In this document: positions 1 through 7,125 of the stretch, in pieces | How positions within the stretch are numbered: the stretch's first letter is position 1 | Layout: every line of letters begins with the position of its first letter | NCBI GenBank assembly: GCA_016285335.1 | Contig: JAEEQO010000087.1 | Location: 1-10,878 of the forward strand | DNA length: 10,878 nt | Direction: 5' to 3' | DNA from: Victivallales bacterium | GTDB lineage: Bacteria > Verrucomicrobiota > Lentisphaeria > Victivallales > UBA1829 | The notes under the pieces: model-generated | Databases searched by the model: none | The model's input: only the letters and a program-made list of their open reading frames with translations | Told to the model about the DNA's origin: nothing | Translations under genes and position numbers: made by a program

Positions 1-914
1 TCCTCCTTCAGGAACTTCGCGACACGTTTCATGCCGTTTTCGTCCTTGACATTCCTGAGCGCATTCTCCACCGTATAGACGGCGTTGAAGAACGTGAAGT
101 CCATCTCGCCGGATTCGCCGGTCTTCTTGTTCTGATAGATCACATGCTGCTTTTCCGGGGGCGCATGGAGCACGATGTCTTTTTCCTTCTGCGTCAGGTC
201 GCGGAACGGAACATCCGTCCGCACCCCCAGATCGCGTGCCATATCTTTCATGAGCGACCACATCAGGGACTGCCACGGGGCCACCGCGCCCTCGTCGATC
301 GTCAACGAATCATCCGGGACAATGGTCGACATGTCCACGGTCCTGACAATGCCCGTGCCGTCGCATTTCCGGCAGGCCCCCTGGCTGTTGAACGCGAGCT
401 CCTCCGCTCCCGGCGGATAGAACTTCACGCCACATTCGGGGCAGACGAGCTCCTGCTCCGCTGCCACGGCGAGGGTCGGCGGATGATAATGCCCGTTCGG
501 GCACCGGTGGCTTGAGAGACGGGAAAACATCAGCCGGAGAGTGTTCAGAAGCTCGGTTCCCGTTCCGAATGTGCTTCGGATGCCGGGGACGCCCGGACGC
601 TGGTGCAAAGCAAGTGCTGCAGGAACGTGCAGAATCTCTTCCACCTGCGCCGGGCCCGCCTGCGTCATGCGTCTCCGGGTATAGGTGGAAAGGGATTCCA
701 GATATCGTCGAGAGCCCTCTGCATAAAGGACGCCAAGGGCGAGGGAGGATTTGCCGGACCCCGAAACGCCTGCTATGCCGACGATCTGATGCAGGGGGAT
801 GTCGACATCAATGTTTTTGAGGTTGTGAACCCGTGCGCCGCGAACAATGATGCTGTCTACAGGCTTTGTCCTTGAAAGGACCTTTGTTTCTTTCTCGCGA
901 TTGATGTTTGACAT
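1..914 (-). CDS. UvrA-family ATPase (UvrA2/DrrC-like paralog), N-terminal part, 3' end off window
   Basis: I translated the reverse strand from the ATG at 914 to the window edge: 304 codons with no stop. The start has a GAGG Shine-Dalgarno six bases upstream. Walker A GVSGSGKSS lies at residues 49-57, followed by the UvrA-typical LYAEGSRRYLESLS (63-76) and STFGTGTEL (114-122). Zinc-type pairs CPEC (158-161) and CRKC (181-184) follow. Canonical UvrA has about 115-130 residues between the RCP stretch after the signature-like region and the first zinc pair, forming the UvrB-binding domain. Here only about 20 residues separate C138 from C158, so that domain is absent. Such short UvrA proteins form known paralog groups, including Deinococcus UvrA2 and the DrrC self-resistance protein. 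The likely role is ATP-dependent binding to drug-modified or damaged DNA without UvrB loading, which is inference. The C-terminal ATPase half is not visible. UvrA family is secure; the subclass is likely. Confidence 0.9.
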   Translation of the reverse strand, partial: MSNINREKETKVLSRTKPVDSIIVRGARVHNLKNIDVDIPLHQIVGIAGVSGSGKSSLALGVLYAEGSRRYLESLSTYTRRRMTQAGPAQVEEILHVPAALALHQRPGVPGIRSTFGTGTELLNTLRLMFSRLSSHRCPNGHYHPPTLAVAAEQELVCPECGVKFYPPGAEELAFNSQGACRKCDGTGIVRTVDMSTIVPDDSLTIDEGAVAPWQSLMWSLMKDMARDLGVRTDVPFRDLTQKEKDIVLHAPPEKQHVIYQNKKTGESGEMDFTFFNAVYTVENALRNVKDENGMKRVAKFLKE

Positions 915-917
915 TCT

Positions 918-929
918 TTACCTCGGTAA
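918..929. promoter_or_regulatory. Palindrome TTACC-TC-GGTAA over the uvrA-like start region
   Basis: Arms TTACC and GGTAA flank a 2-bp centre. The site lies between the -10 hexamer and the ATG of the uvrA-like gene and covers its GAGG ribosome site. It could be a repressor operator or a small translational hairpin; chance is also possible for arms of five bases. Confidence 0.3.
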
Positions 930-933
930 GAAT

Positions 934-962
934 AATATACCCTGCACGAGGACCTCTTTCAA
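934..962 (-). promoter_or_regulatory. Sigma-70-type promoter of the uvrA-like gene
   Basis: On the minus strand, TTGAAA (957-962) is followed by a 17-bp spacer and TATATT (934-939). Transcription would start near 927, giving a very short leader before the ATG at 914. Both hexamers and the spacing are close to consensus. Confidence 0.65.
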
Positions 963-1084
963 GGAAGATTCCGGAAATCTGCGGCAAATAATGGATCGCG
1001 GCTGTTCACAGTTGAATTGCAGAAAAATCTATATGATTCTTCGTTTTTTTCGCGATATAGGTTAGTTGAATATGTTACTTGTGT

Positions 1085-1112
1085 TTGCAAAAACTCTTTC
1101 GAATGCTATATT
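1085..1112 (+). promoter_or_regulatory. Sigma-70-type promoter of the RND efflux operon
   Basis: TTGCAA (1085-1090), a 16-bp spacer and TATATT (1107-1112) preceded by an extended -10 TGC. Transcription would start about 55 bases before the adaptor ATG. The rest of the 915-1174 gap is AT-rich. It has no other clear element beyond CTGT-N2-ACAG at 1002-1011, which I do not assign to a regulator. Confidence 0.55.
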
Positions 1113-1174
1113 GCTAATGTGATGTTTCGTCAGATAGTTCTAATACAAGTTTCCCCAAAGAAAGGATAGTCTTC

Positions 1175-2380
1175 ATGAAAATCAATCCTGTTCTCGCTGC
1201 CGCGGTCGGCAGTCTGATCCTTCTTTCCGGCTGTGAAGAAGAAGCGCCTGAAGAAGTCCAGATCGTGCCTGCGGTCGTCGTCGAACCCGCCATCGAAATG
1301 GAATTCGCCGATACCGTGACCGAGATCGGAGAGGTTCAGGCTTTTGAGACCGTCCATCTTTCCGCCAACGTTTCCGGATTCCTGACCGAAGCAAATTTCA
1401 CGGAAGGAGAATTCGTAAAAAAAGGCACCAAACTTTTCCAGATCGACCCCGCGGTTTATGAGGCGGCGGTCAAAAAAGCGGAAGCCGAAGTCAACAAATG
1501 CAATGCGGAACTGACCAACAAAAAAGTTGAATTCGAACGGCAGGAAACGCTGTTAAGAACCAATGCGACCTCCCAGCGCAATTATGAAACGGCGGAAATG
1601 GCTCTTCGGACGGCAGAGGCCGAACTGAAATCCGCCGAAGCGGAGCTGGCCGAGAAGAAAGTCACGCTCAGCTATACGCAAATCCTGGCTCCGTTCGACG
1701 GTTATATCGGGTTCAAGACTTACAGCGTGGGAAACATGGTCGGTCCCTCCAGCGGTCCCCTCGCCACCATCACGTCCGTCGGCAATGTCAAGATCTATTT
1801 CTCCATCGATGAACTTACCGTGCTGAGGATCTATGAAAGCTATCCCGTCACGAAAGACGATCCCGAGACAAGCCCGAAAGTGAAGGTATTCCTCCCGAAC
1901 GGCAGGGAATACCAGGAGAAAGTCTGGATCTCCGCATGGAACAACCGGGTGCAGGATGGCACGTTCCGTGTTCAGGCTACGGCGGAAAATGAAGAGGAAC
2001 TGCTGGATTCGGGAATGTATGTGAAAGTCAATGTTCAGATCTCCCTGCCTCAAAAACGGGTCATGGTCAAACAGGCGGCGATCCTTCGGGAACAGCTCGG
2101 CGATTTCGTTTATGTCGTCGATTCGAACAACCGGATCGAACGGAGGAAAATCGTCGTCGGGATGAAGAACGGCGATTACAGGGTCGTGATCTCGGGACTC
2201 GAAGCCGGAGAAAGCGTTGTCGTCGACGGACTGCAGAAAGCGGGGTCAGGAGATGAAGTCAAGCCGATCACGCCGCAGCAGGCGGTTCCCGGCAAGCAGC
2301 TTTCCGTTTCCTCGCAGGAGAGAGCCGCAGCCAGGGAATCCGAATCCGCACCAGAGCAGCAGAAATCAACAGCAGAATAA
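1175..2380 (+). CDS. RND efflux periplasmic adaptor lipoprotein (membrane fusion protein, AcrA/MexA type)
   Basis: This 401-residue protein should bridge the inner-membrane RND permease and an outer-membrane channel. It begins with a lipoprotein signal: K2, a hydrophobic stretch (5-17) and the lipobox LSGC (17-20), with Cys20 as the lipid-modified residue. The first half of the lipoyl-like barrel is at about 60-92 (VSGFL...EGEFVKKGTKLFQID). A charged, Ala/Glu/Lys-rich alpha-hairpin follows (95-165). The second lipoyl half, with LAPFDGYIG, is at 171-200, and the beta-barrel and membrane-proximal domains fill 205-355. The tail (360-401) is Gln/Ser/Glu-rich and probably disordered. A strong AAAGGA Shine-Dalgarno (1161-1166) lies eight bases before the ATG. 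It is first in a two-gene operon, with the permease starting 15 bp after its stop. The family is certain; the transported substrate cannot be read from sequence. Confidence 0.95.
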   Translation: MKINPVLAAAVGSLILLSGCEEEAPEEVQIVPAVVVEPAIEMEFADTVTEIGEVQAFETVHLSANVSGFLTEANFTEGEFVKKGTKLFQIDPAVYEAAVKKAEAEVNKCNAELTNKKVEFERQETLLRTNATSQRNYETAEMALRTAEAELKSAEAELAEKKVTLSYTQILAPFDGYIGFKTYSVGNMVGPSSGPLATITSVGNVKIYFSIDELTVLRIYESYPVTKDDPETSPKVKVFLPNGREYQEKVWISAWNNRVQDGTFRVQATAENEEELLDSGMYVKVNVQISLPQKRVMVKQAAILREQLGDFVYVVDSNNRIERRKIVVGMKNGDYRVVISGLEAGESVVVDGLQKAGSGDEVKPITPQQAVPGKQLSVSSQERAAARESESAPEQQKSTAE

Positions 2381-2395
2381 CAACCGGGGACTGCC

Positions 2396-5300
2396 ATGAT
2401 CAGTGAATTCTTCATCAACCGGCCCCGGTTTGCGATCGTCATTTCGATTCTCCTCCTGCTTGGCGGAGCCATCGGAATTTATACGCTTCCGGTCACACTC
2501 TATCCGGATATCGCACCGTGCCAGATCAACATCACTGCCAATTATCCCGGAGCGGATGCCCAGACGGTGATGGATACCGTGATCCAGCCGATCGAATCTC
2601 AGCTCAACGGCGTCAAGGACATGCTCTACATGACCTCGACCGCCTCGGATGACGGCATGGCCACCATCAAAGTATGTTTTGACATCGGGACGGACGGAGA
2701 CAAAAACACCGTCAATACGCAGAACCGGGTGAACTGGGCTCAGGCCTCGCTTCCGCAGGAAGTGCAGCGTCAGGGGCTCACCACCAAGGAATCCTCCAGC
2801 AACATGCTGGCGGTCATCGCACTCTATTCGCCCACCAATGCTTACAGCGACAATGACTTGTCCAATTTCCTGTCCATTTCGATCAAGGACGAGATCGCGC
2901 GTATCCCCGGTGTCGGCGATGTTACCGAGCTGGGCGACCTCACCTATTCCATGCGTGTCTGGCTGGACAACATGCGCATGGCCTCGCTCGGGATCACCGT
3001 GGAGGACGTCAGAAACGCCATTGACGCGCAAAACGTTCAGATCTCCGCGGGCGCCCTCGGCGACAGCCCCGCTCCGAAAGGACAGAAGAACCGGTTTACG
3101 GTCGCCGCGCAGGGCCGCATGAGCAGTCCGGAAGAATTCGGAGCCATCGTGATCCGAACGAACGCGGATGGATCGCAGATTCGTCTGCGGGATTTCTCCG
3201 AAGTGGAAATGGGTGCCGAGGTTTATACCGGCGTTTCCACGCTGAACGGAAACCCCGCGGCCCTGCTTGCGGTCTATCAGCTCAACAATGCCAACGGCCT
3301 GGAGATCGCCAGGCAGATGAACGAACGGCTGGCGGAGATCAAGAAGACATCCTTCCCCGACGATCTTGCCTGCGATATTTCCTACGACACCACGAAATTC
3401 ATCAGTTCTTCCATCCACGAAGTGGCGGAAACCCTTTACGTCGCGGTACTGCTGGTCATTCTGGTCACTTTTATTTTCCTTCAGGACTGGCGTGCCACAC
3501 TGGTCCCGACCATTGCCATTCCCGTCTCTCTGGTCGGCACTTTCGCCGTCATGAAAGTGGTCGGGTTCAGCATCAATCTGATCACGCTCTTCGGCCTGAT
3601 CCTCGCCATCGGCGTGGTGGTGGACGATGCCATCGTGGTCATCGAGAGCGTCAGCCGACTGATGGACGAGGAACACATGAGCCCCCGGGATGCGGCGATC
3701 AAGACCATGCGGCAGGTGACCGGTCCGTGCATTGCCACCACCCTGGTCCTTCTGGCGATGTTCGTGCCGGTCTGTTTTCTTTCCGGCGTTACCGGCGTGA
3801 TGTACCGCCAGTTCGGCATCACGATCTCCGTCGCGGTTTCCCTTTCCACGGTCAATGCGCTCACGCTCAGTCCGGCGCTTTGCAGCCTGATCCTGAAACC
3901 GGTCGATCCCGACAAAAGGAAATTCTTTCTCTTCCGCTGGTTCGACTCCATGTTCGACTGGATGACGGCAGGATACAGCGCCATCGTGAAATCGCTGGTT
4001 CGCAAATCCGTTCTGGTGCTCGTCCTTTATGCCGCCATGGGAGCCGGTGCAGTCGAACTCTTCAAGGCTCTGCCGACCGGATTTGTCCCGGATGAAGATC
4101 AAGGCGCCTTTTTCATCACCATCCAGCTGCCGGACGGCGCTTCTCTGGAACGCACGGAGGAGGTCATCGCCCATTTACAGGAAACCCTCAAGGACATCCC
4201 CGAAGTCCGGGATATCATCTTCGTTTCCGGATTTGACATCATCAATGACCTCAATGCCAGCAACAGCGCATTGGGAATCGTGATCCTGAAAGACTTTTCG
4301 GAACGGAAAAACTGGGACCAGACGCAGGATGCCCTGATGGAACGCTTTTACATGGCCACCATGGATATTCCAAGCGCGATCATCGAGCCGTTCGGCATGC
4401 CCGCGATTCCGGGCTTGGGGACGGTCAGCGGTTTTTCGATGATGCTGCAGGATCGTTCCAACACGCTGACGCCGGAACAGTTCCAGCAGAAACTCAACCA
4501 GGTGCTGATGGAAGCCAATAACAGCCCGATCCTCGACGACGTCTATTCTTCTTTCCAGGCGTCTTCGCCTCAGGTCTATCTGCCGATCGACCGGGAGAAG
4601 GCGATGAAGCTCGGCGTCGATGTGAACGATATTTCCGACGCACTGCAGGGGACGTTCGGCTACACGTATGTCAATGATTTCAACAAATACGGACAAACCT
4701 ACAAAGTGGAATTCCAGTCCGCGCCGGAATATCGCGACGATATTTCGGATGTTTCCAAGGTCTATCTGCGCAATTTCTCCGGAAAGATGGTCCCGCTCAG
4801 TGCGCTGGTCACGCCGGAATTCCGGTTCGTCCCGCAGTATCTCCAGCGGTTCAACATGTATCAGTCGATCCTGGTCAACGGAGCTCCGAGCTACGGTCAC
4901 AGTTCCGGTCAGGCTATGGCGGAAATGGAACGGATCGTCCGCAAAGTCGATCCCTCGCTTTCCGTTGCATGGACCGACATGTCCTATCAGGAAAAACAGA
5001 CCGGCAACCAGACTGTGATCGTGTTCGCGCTGGCACTGTTGTTCATCTATCTCTTCCTGGTGGCGCAGTATGAAAGCTGGATGCTGCCGGTTGCGGTGGT
5101 CCTCTCGGTCCCGATCGCTTTCCTCGGCGCGGTCGGTTCGCTCTTTCTGCTCGGGATTGAGAACAACATTTATACGCAGGTCGGATTCGTGCTGCTGTTC
5201 GGCATTGCCTGTAAGACTGCCATTCTGATCGTGGAGTTCGCCAAGGAGCAGCATGAAGCGGGCAAGGACCTTTATGAAGCGGCGGAATACGCGGCAAGAC

Positions 5301-5521
5301 TCCGGTTCCGTTCCGTGCTGATGACGGCGGTCACGTTCGTTCTGGGAACGTATCCGCTGGTCATCGCCACCGGGGCATGCGCCGTCAGCCGCCGCAGTCT
5401 CGGCACCACTGTTTTCGGCGGCATGACGCTGTCCGTCGTGGTCGGGACGATCCTGATTCCCGTGTTTTTCGTGTTTACCCAGTTGATCGTGGAGAAAGTC
5501 TGCAGGACTAAAAAATCCTGA
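2396..5521 (+). CDS. RND multidrug efflux permease, HAE1/AcrB type
   Basis: At 1041 residues this is the usual length of an AcrB-type proton-driven drug exporter of the inner membrane, working as a trimer. TM1 is at about 11-31 after FFINRPRFA. A large periplasmic porter domain precedes the TM2-TM6 block (about 340-500). A second periplasmic loop spans roughly 560-870, and the last TM block 872-1030. The proton-relay residues are present: Asp410-Asp411 in VVVDDAIVVIES, Lys940 in GIACKTAILIVEFAKE, and Thr977 in RSVLMTAVTF, matching AcrB D407/D408, K940 and T978. GVVVDDAIV and IVEFAKE are typical of the hydrophobe/amphiphile exporter group rather than heavy-metal RND pumps. GGGGA-type ribosome site GGGGA (2386-2390) sits five bases before the ATG. 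It is translated with the upstream adaptor. No outer-membrane channel gene follows, so the pump must use one encoded elsewhere. No frameshift or missing key residue is seen. Confidence 0.97.
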   Translation: MISEFFINRPRFAIVISILLLLGGAIGIYTLPVTLYPDIAPCQINITANYPGADAQTVMDTVIQPIESQLNGVKDMLYMTSTASDDGMATIKVCFDIGTDGDKNTVNTQNRVNWAQASLPQEVQRQGLTTKESSSNMLAVIALYSPTNAYSDNDLSNFLSISIKDEIARIPGVGDVTELGDLTYSMRVWLDNMRMASLGITVEDVRNAIDAQNVQISAGALGDSPAPKGQKNRFTVAAQGRMSSPEEFGAIVIRTNADGSQIRLRDFSEVEMGAEVYTGVSTLNGNPAALLAVYQLNNANGLEIARQMNERLAEIKKTSFPDDLACDISYDTTKFISSSIHEVAETLYVAVLLVILVTFIFLQDWRATLVPTIAIPVSLVGTFAVMKVVGFSINLITLFGLILAIGVVVDDAIVVIESVSRLMDEEHMSPRDAAIKTMRQVTGPCIATTLVLLAMFVPVCFLSGVTGVMYRQFGITISVAVSLSTVNALTLSPALCSLILKPVDPDKRKFFLFRWFDSMFDWMTAGYSAIVKSLVRKSVLVLVLYAAMGAGAVELFKALPTGFVPDEDQGAFFITIQLPDGASLERTEEVIAHLQETLKDIPEVRDIIFVSGFDIINDLNASNSALGIVILKDFSERKNWDQTQDALMERFYMATMDIPSAIIEPFGMPAIPGLGTVSGFSMMLQDRSNTLTPEQFQQKLNQVLMEANNSPILDDVYSSFQASSPQVYLPIDREKAMKLGVDVNDISDALQGTFGYTYVNDFNKYGQTYKVEFQSAPEYRDDISDVSKVYLRNFSGKMVPLSALVTPEFRFVPQYLQRFNMYQSILVNGAPSYGHSSGQAMAEMERIVRKVDPSLSVAWTDMSYQEKQTGNQTVIVFALALLFIYLFLVAQYESWMLPVAVVLSVPIAFLGAVGSLFLLGIENNIYTQVGFVLLFGIACKTAILIVEFAKEQHEAGKDLYEAAEYAARLRFRSVLMTAVTFVLGTYPLVIATGACAVSRRSLGTTVFGGMTLSVVVGTILIPVFFVFTQLIVEKVCRTKKS

Positions 5522-5591
5522 CGGATCGTTTACAGGGAAAAGTCCCTCCCAGCTTAAATACGATTCGAAACGACGTGGAAACAGCAGAACG

Positions 5592-5720
5592 ATGAACGGA
5601 AAACTGGTTGTCAAAACTGGTCTCATCACTGCCGCTGTCATTGTGGCTCTGGCGTATTACTCCTCCCCCGGGGGAGGGCCATTCCCAAAGACGTACTTCA
5701 ACAAATTTTCGCCTGATTAA
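5592..5720 (+). CDS. Possible 42-residue ORF with signal/TM-like N-terminus (doubtful, maybe a gene remnant)
   Basis: ATG at 5592 opens a 42-codon frame ending at TAA 5718-5720. Residues 1-9 carry Lys4 and Lys8, and residues 10-22 are hydrophobic (LITAAVIVALAYY), like a signal peptide or single membrane helix. The rest (SSPGGGPFPKTYFNKF...) resembles nothing I know. A GGAAA about 11 bases upstream is a weak ribosome site. It lies 70 bp after the permease stop, where an outer-membrane factor gene often sits. The coding-like character ends abruptly at a 16-bp GC palindrome. It may be a short membrane peptide, the decayed 5' end of a lost third pump gene, or noise. No homology is claimed. Confidence 0.25.
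   Translation: MNGKLVVKTGLITAAVIVALAYYSSPGGGPFPKTYFNKFSPD
5662..5677. repeat. Perfect 16-bp palindrome CCTCCCCCGGGGGAGG
   Basis: Eight-base arms meet with no loop, so it cannot fold as a tight RNA hairpin without opening the centre. No T-run follows on either strand, which argues against an intrinsic terminator. It lies inside the doubtful small ORF, in a gap of lower GC. It could be a protein-binding site, the junction of a short mobile repeat, or part of a dispersed palindromic element. Confidence 0.5.
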
Positions 5721-5729
5721 AAACTCTCG

Positions 5730-5772
5730 TGTCAGACTAAATGCACCTTCTTTTTCTGTCAGACTAAACGCA
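5730..5772. repeat. Two 16-bp near-identical direct repeats TGTCAGACTAAAYGCA
   Basis: Copies lie at 5730-5745 and 5757-5772 with 15 of 16 bases identical (T/C at position 13) and a period of 27 bp, separated by a pyrimidine-rich 11-bp spacer. The second copy ends about 38 bp before the -35 of the metK promoter. Candidates are paired activator sites or duplicated ends of an inserted element; no regulator family is assigned. Confidence 0.55.
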
Positions 5773-5789
5773 GAAAACTTAAAAAATAC

Positions 5790-5800
5790 GGAATAATTCC
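5790..5800. promoter_or_regulatory. Palindrome GGAAT-A-ATTCC upstream of metK promoter
   Basis: An 11-bp inverted repeat ends ten bases before the -35 hexamer TTGTAA. The position suits an operator or activator site, but arms of five bases are weak evidence. Around it, the 5522-5919 gap contains only the small ORF, palindrome, direct repeats and promoter listed separately, plus a minor hairpin AGGGA-AAAG-TCCCT at 5534-5547. Confidence 0.25.
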
Positions 5801-5810
5801 CGCCGCGAGT

Positions 5811-5839
5811 TTGTAACAGGGCCCGTTTTATGCTATATT
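5811..5839 (+). promoter_or_regulatory. Sigma-70-type promoter of the metK operon
   Basis: TTGTAA (5811-5816), a 17-bp spacer and TATATT (5834-5839) with extended -10 TGC. The nine bases TGCTATATT are identical to those in the efflux-operon promoter. Transcription would start near 5846, leaving a leader of about 74 nt before the metK ATG. Confidence 0.65.
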
Positions 5840-5860
5840 ATAAATAGCCGTTTTATTTGT

Positions 5861-5877
5861 CGTCCTCCGGTCGGACG
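5861..5877 (+). other. Small leader hairpin CGTCC-loop-GGACG before metK
   Basis: Stem CGTCC (5861-5865) and GGACG (5873-5877) with loop TCCGGTC lie in the predicted metK leader. The leader has no T-run for termination and does not match the SAM-I, SAM-II or SAH riboswitch cores I can recall. It may be a simple 5' stabilising stem or chance. Confidence 0.25.
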
Positions 5878-5919
5878 CCGCATTTCCAATCCTCATTTAC
5901 CCACAGAAAATCCAATCTC

Positions 5920-7104
5920 ATGAGTCAGCTCAACAAAGATTATCTGTTTACCTCAGAATCCGTCTCGGAGGGACATCCCGACAAAGTCGCGGACCAGATT
6001 TCAGATGCCATACTCGACGCCTGCCTGGAACAGGACCCCGAAAGCCGCGTGGCGCTTGAAACGCTTTGCACCACGGACTTCATCCTGCTCGCGGGCGAGG
6101 TCAGGACGAACGCCGTCGTCGACTGGGAAGCCATCGCACGCGGCGTAGTGCGCGACATCGGCTACAACGATCCCGGCCTCGGATTCTCCGCCGACACGGC
6201 AGAGGTCCTGATGAGGATCCACAGCCAGTCCCCGGACATCGCGCAGGGCGTGGACGCCGGCGAGAACAAAGCGCAGGGCGCGGGCGACCAGGGCATGATG
6301 TTCGGGTTCGCCTGCACGGAAACCGACGCCCTGATGCCGGCTCCGATTTACTATGCCCACCGCATCGTTGCCGAACTGGCACGCCTCCGCAAGAGCGAGC
6401 CGGAGAAGTATTCTTTCCTGCGTCCCGACGCCAAGAGTCAGGTATCCGTCCGCTATGTGGACGACAGGCCCGTCGCCATCGACACGATCGTCGTCTCCAC
6501 CCAGCACACGGAGGACGCCACGCACGCGCAGATCGAAGCCCTCGTGCGGAAAGTCGCGGCGGACGTGATCCCCGCGGAATTCCTGAACGACAAGACCGTG
6601 TTTCTCGTGAACCCGACCGGAAAGTTCGTGATCGGCGGCCCCGCGGGCGACACCGGCCTGACCGGACGCAAGATCGTCGTGGACACCTACGGCGGACGCG
6701 CGCTTCACGGCGGCGGCTGTTTCTCGGGCAAGGACCCGTCGAAGGTGGACCGTTCCGCGGCCTACATGTGCCGCTACATCGCCAAGAACATCGTGAAGGC
6801 CGGCCTCGCCGACCGCTGCCAGATTCAGGTGGCGTACGCCATCGGCGTGGCGGACCCCGTTTCCATCTTCGTCGACACGTTCGGCACCGGCAAAATGAGC
6901 GACCATGCGCTGATCGCGATCATCCGCGAAGTCTTCGATATGACTCCGGCGGGCATCACCGCCGCGCTCAAACTGAAGGAACGCAAGGGCTGGACCTACC
7001 GCCAGACAGCGGCATACGGACACTTCGGACGCGACGGGTTCCCGTGGGAAGTCACCGATAAGGTCGACGCTCTTCTCGCCGCGGCTCAAAAGCATGCGGA
7101 CTGA
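5920..7104 (+). CDS. metK: S-adenosylmethionine synthetase (methionine adenosyltransferase)
   Basis: This cytosolic enzyme makes SAM from methionine and ATP, releasing phosphate and pyrophosphate. The 394-residue length fits bacterial Met[21 protein letters not shown] (9-28) holds the nucleotide-binding start with GHPDK at 18-22. Signature 1, GAGDQG, is at 120-125. Signature 2, GGGCFSGKD, is at 264-272, with Cys at a position that is usually Ala and that I recall as tolerated in the family. I chose ATG 5920 because the conserved family start falls just after it. An in-frame TTG at 5857 would add 21 residues (SSSGRTPHF...) unlike MetK and would sit on the leader. The bases before the ATG (ACAGAAAATCCAATCTC) lack a clear Shine-Dalgarno. 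It is the first gene of a three-gene methyl-cycle operon, with the kinase starting 21 bp after its stop. Confidence 0.98.
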   Translation: MSQLNKDYLFTSESVSEGHPDKVADQISDAILDACLEQDPESRVALETLCTTDFILLAGEVRTNAVVDWEAIARGVVRDIGYNDPGLGFSADTAEVLMRIHSQSPDIAQGVDAGENKAQGAGDQGMMFGFACTETDALMPAPIYYAHRIVAELARLRKSEPEKYSFLRPDAKSQVSVRYVDDRPVAIDTIVVSTQHTEDATHAQIEALVRKVAADVIPAEFLNDKTVFLVNPTGKFVIGGPAGDTGLTGRKIVVDTYGGRALHGGGCFSGKDPSKVDRSAAYMCRYIAKNIVKAGLADRCQIQVAYAIGVADPVSIFVDTFGTGKMSDHALIAIIREVFDMTPAGITAALKLKERKGWTYRQTAAYGHFGRDGFPWEVTDKVDALLAAAQKHAD

Positions 7105-7125
7105 ACCGCCGGAGACCGGGCCGCA

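Noticed and set aside
144..875. Several plus-strand frames across the uvrA-like gene
   Set aside because: They overlap the minus-strand frame with Walker A and zinc motifs and have no domain-like content or ribosome sites.
1002..1011. CTGT-N2-ACAG as a LexA-type SOS box for the uvrA-like gene
   Set aside because: The proteobacterial SOS box needs an eight-base spacer between CTGT and ACAG; two bases do not fit, and no other SOS-type motif was found.
2366..5641. Two long minus-strand frames (602 and 488 codons) opposite the RND permease
   Set aside because: Both are rich in Asp, Arg, His and Gly with no recognisable motif, while the opposite strand carries an intact permease with all proton-relay residues.
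5662..5677. GC palindrome as terminator of the efflux operon
   Set aside because: It has no loop and no T-run on either strand, so it lacks the features of an intrinsic terminator.
5840..5919. SAM or SAH riboswitch before metK
   Set aside because: The leader is short with one five-base-pair stem and lacks any core I can match; a covariance search would be needed to overturn this.
5857..5919. Upstream TTG start for metK adding 21 residues
   Set aside because: The extension is unlike any MetK N-terminus, has no ribosome site, and starts only about ten bases after the predicted transcription start.
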